36,151 nucleotides of DNA, taken from contig JAFQUP010000034.1 in the NCBI GenBank assembly GCA_017408405.1, positions 1 through 36,151 on the forward strand, in the 5' to 3' direction. Within the stretch, counting starts at the first letter, position 1, and the number at the start of each line of letters is the position of its first letter. Below the pieces are notes generated by a model that saw only the letters and a list, made by a program, of their open reading frames with translations, was not told the DNA's origin and did no database searches. The position numbers were made by a program, and so were the translations under genes. The DNA is from Thermoguttaceae bacterium (lineage in GTDB: Bacteria; Planctomycetota; Planctomycetia; Pirellulales; Thermoguttaceae). Shown here piece after piece: positions 34,224-36,151 of this stretch.

Positions 34224-34937
34224 ATGCTCACTAAAAATGTTAATGATTTGTCCCTCGAAGATATTGGATCAATGATTGACTGCTCCGCGGTTCAGGCTCA
34301 GTCCACTATTGAAGATGCGAGAAATGTCATTCGTTACGCTGATAAATTCAGCACCTCTGGCCTTTTTCTTCTGGGCGGTGTTTACGAAATTGTCATGCCG
34401 GAAGTGAAAGAAATGAACGCCCGACGCGCCGAAGAGGGAAAACGTCAGATTAAAGTCGGCGGTACCGTAGGATTTCCTGACGGCGCGCACCTGACAAGCA
34501 TCAAAATCTATGAAGTTGAAAAAATGATCGAATTGGGATGCAATGAACTTGATTGTGTCATGCAGATCGGACTGGCTCTCTCCGGAGAATGGAAACAGGT
34601 TGAAAAAGACCTCATTGCCATCCGCAAAGCCTCCGAAGGAATCACCCTGAAAACCATCATCGAAACTCCGTATCTCAATCCAGAACAGATCACGACCGCC
34701 GCAAAAATTGCCTGCGAAATTGGCTCCGACTGGGTGAAAACCTCCACCGGATGGCCTTCTTCAAAGAAAACTACGGTTGATGATGTTCGGCTCATGAAAG
34801 CCGCGGTTGGCGATCAGTGCGGCATCAAAGCCGCCGGAGGCATTCGTAACGTGGAAACACTCAAAGCCATGTACGCCGAAGGCGCGCGTCTTTTCGGCGT
34901 AAGCTGGCAGGCTGTCGTCTCCATGCTTGAAAAATAA
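34224..34937 (+). CDS. deoC: Deoxyribose-phosphate aldolase (DeoC), divergent
   Basis: 237 residues from the ATG at 34224, preceded by CAGGAAAA; the in-frame ATG at 34179 is only six bases after the -10 box. DeoC splits 2-deoxyribose 5-phosphate into acetaldehyde and glyceraldehyde 3-phosphate. The Schiff-base lysine K172 (WVKTSTGW), the proton-relay residues D110 (NELDCVMQIG) and K202 (GIKAAGGIR) and the phosphate-binding tail are all present. The N-terminal part is unusual: the family's DHTLL-P and V-CV-P strands read DCSAVQAQST and GLFLLGGVYE, so this is a divergent member. It stands alone with its own promoter and terminator, divergent from the polyol dehydrogenase and xylulokinase genes, and it could act on a related phosphosugar. 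Confidence 0.9.
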   Translation: MLTKNVNDLSLEDIGSMIDCSAVQAQSTIEDARNVIRYADKFSTSGLFLLGGVYEIVMPEVKEMNARRAEEGKRQIKVGGTVGFPDGAHLTSIKIYEVEKMIELGCNELDCVMQIGLALSGEWKQVEKDLIAIRKASEGITLKTIIETPYLNPEQITTAAKIACEIGSDWVKTSTGWPSSKKTTVDDVRLMKAAVGDQCGIKAAGGIRNVETLKAMYAEGARLFGVSWQAVVSMLEK

Positions 34938-34970
34938 CCATTAAAATTTAAGTAATCCGCTCTGAAATTC

Positions 34971-35005
34971 CAAGCCCCTCCATCACGAGGGGCTTGAGTT
35001 TTTTT
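34971..35005 (+). terminator. Rho-independent terminator of deoC
   Basis: CAAGCCCCTC (34971-34980) pairs perfectly with GAGGGGCTTG (34987-34996) around a 6-base loop, followed by AG and seven T. Confidence 0.92.
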
Positions 35006-35435
35006 GCCGCCTCCCCCAAAAGAAAACTTAGCGAATGTCAATACGTTATTTTCTCCCTCTCATAAATTGGCTCTGCCTCTAAACTGGAAAGTTGAAGAAT
35101 GAAGTAATGCCATAAAGTATCAGCATATCTCAAGCCACATTTTCACTGGAATCAGTCATAAAAAATTCCAAACGCTCTTGAGTGCACTATTCTTTCTATG
35201 ACGGCTTCACGTCTTGTCTCATGTTTTGAAAGGGATTTTTCACCCCATTTCAAGTTGCGAGTATAGTAATTCTATCTCGGATAATCAAAATCAGCACCTG
35301 CCCAACCACTCGCTCCTCCTTTACCGCGACACGACTTTTCAGACAATCAGTACTCGTTCCGTGGAAGTGTTTCGGGAAGCGATCCAATCATGGAAAACAG
35401 AAAGAACTCAAATGAAAAAATGAATGCCCATGAAC
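35006..35435. other. Intergenic region, possible decayed ORFs
   Basis: 430 bases with no supported gene. Two short plus-strand frames (about 35199 onward, MTASRLVSCFERDF, stopped after 22 codons; and 35214-35423) have some protein-like texture and might be pieces of a broken gene, but I recognise no family. A small imperfect hairpin TTGAAAGGG / CCCATTTCAA lies near 35226-35254. Confidence 0.3.
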
Positions 35436-35969
35436 CTATTTCACACTCTTTTCGTCTGCGCTTGGTAAATCCTCTCCGCTCGACAGGATAAACCATTTGC
35501 TAAACTTCCAGACTCCAAGTAAAAGAAGGTCCCAGAGAAAGCAAATCACAAACATCATGCCAAGAAACATTGGCAAAAGCCCATACGCGTAAGAATCAGT
35601 AATTCCGCGAAGTTTGACTAAAAGCTGGAAATCATACGGTTCTCCAGGCTGTGAGCGAAACCACTCCCAAAACTTTTGCGCTTCTGTTTCCGATCCAAGC
35701 TGACGGCACAAAATCTCAAACGCTTCCGTCTTTTCAAAACTGCCGCCGGAGGCAGTATGCTCGAGACATTCCGCGGCAATCCGGCGATAGTATGCGTCTT
35801 CCACCGTATCGAAAAGCCAAAAACCGGCAAAGAAAACAATCTGCGTAAAGACGATTCCCAGCCAGCACAGCCAAAACGTCTTGTCTTTCCAATGTCGATC
35901 TATCGCCGCAAGAGTCAATATCGTAACAGGGGCAGCCGCAAGAACCACAAAGTGAAGAATATTCGCCAT
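35436..35969 (-). CDS. Small membrane protein
   Basis: 177 residues, family not recognised. The ATG at 35969 is chosen over the one seven codons upstream because AAGGAGG stands six bases before it. Three hydrophobic segments: about residues 4-21 (LHFVVLAAAPVTILTLAA), 30-52 (FWLCWLGIVFTQIVFFAGFW) and 131-158 (YGLLPMFLGMMFVICFLWDL), separated by a hydrophilic helical middle part of about 80 residues. The C-terminus is polar. It probably lies in the inner membrane. About 70 bases upstream ends another membrane-type frame, so they may form an operon. Confidence 0.75.
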   Translation of the reverse strand: MANILHFVVLAAAPVTILTLAAIDRHWKDKTFWLCWLGIVFTQIVFFAGFWLFDTVEDAYYRRIAAECLEHTASGGSFEKTEAFEILCRQLGSETEAQKFWEWFRSQPGEPYDFQLLVKLRGITDSYAYGLLPMFLGMMFVICFLWDLLLLGVWKFSKWFILSSGEDLPSADEKSVK

Positions 35970-36038
35970 AGCAAACCTCCTTTTTCTCATGCATTGAAAG
36001 TTTATTGATTTTCATCTCCCTCAACCTCCTTCCGCCGG

Positions 36039-36151
36039 TCATTCACTTTTACTCCCCGTTTTTTCTTTTTTCGCGACAAATTCCGCCGCGAGAAGAGGGG
36101 TGACAAGCAAAAGGCGGAGGAGGAACGCCATCACAAAAAAAAGGGCGATAC
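36039..36151 (-). CDS. C-terminal end of a membrane-type protein, 5' end outside window
   Basis: The minus-strand frame entering from the right edge encodes IALFFVMAFLLRLLLVTPLL, AAEF, then VAKKEKTGSKSE and TGA at 36041-36039. One hydrophobic helix with a short lysine-rich tail suggests the last transmembrane segment of a protein lying mainly outside the window. An internal ATG exists, so a tiny protein of about 30 residues cannot be excluded. It is in line with the membrane protein gene downstream. Confidence 0.5.
   Translation of the reverse strand, partial: IALFFVMAFLLRLLLVTPLLAAEFVAKKEKTGSKSE

Noticed and set aside
35734..36042. 102-codon minus-strand frame, overlapping the preceding stop by ATGA and with a good ribosome site at an internal ATG
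   Set aside because: Most of it lies antiphase inside the membrane protein gene 35436-35969 and its Cys-rich product looks like an out-of-frame reading.

Overview
The window most likely comes from a member of the Planctomycetota, probably an uncultured anaerobic lineage of modest GC. Three things point there: a type II secretion pseudopilin-like DUF1559 protein (a family hugely expanded in that phylum), fragments of further proteins of that kind, and a double-length UvrA made of two fused UvrA copies, an arrangement also known from Chlamydiae in the same superphylum. Promoters where visible are sigma70-like (TTGACA-type -35, TAAAAT or TATAAT -10), and several genes have strong AAGGAGG ribosome binding sites while others have none.

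Layout. Positions 1 to about 5.5 kb are an accessory, rearranged stretch: a truncated secreted lectin-like gene leaving the left edge, a DUF1559 gene, a 55-codon 3' tail of fabF with its terminator, a secreted ankyrin-repeat protein, a decayed Rpn/PD-(D/E)XK transposase-like gene, an AP-endonuclease-2-fold sugar isomerase-like gene and the tail of a second DUF1559 gene. From 5.56 to 13.1 kb come a large predicted secreted GH106-type rhamnosidase (minus), a small helical protein (minus) and an exported 1097-residue protein of unknown function (plus).

From 13.3 to 27.9 kb nearly everything is on the plus strand and is housekeeping-like: three-domain NifU and NifS (iron-sulfur cluster assembly), a small membrane protein, FolP (folate synthesis), the giant UvrA (nucleotide excision repair) with a long extra C-terminal region, and two GT-B glycosyltransferases. 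From 27.9 to 34.0 kb the genes are on the minus strand: an SDR oxidoreductase, two tandem paralogous M42 aminopeptidases, a xylulokinase and a polyol-type alcohol dehydrogenase (the last two form an operon that would turn a sugar alcohol into xylulose 5-phosphate). A divergent DeoC aldolase with its own promoter and terminator is read the other way. The right edge has a small membrane protein and the end of another membrane-type gene on the minus strand.

No rRNA, tRNA, CRISPR array or intact insertion sequence was recognised. The most unusual items are the mosaic of gene tails around 1.8 to 2.1 kb (which looks like the scar of an island that inserted at the 3' end of fabF), the roughly 370-residue C-terminal extension of the tandem UvrA, the long inverted repeat ahead of nifS, and the exported 1097-residue protein. 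I did not find a clear new multi-gene defence or mobile system.
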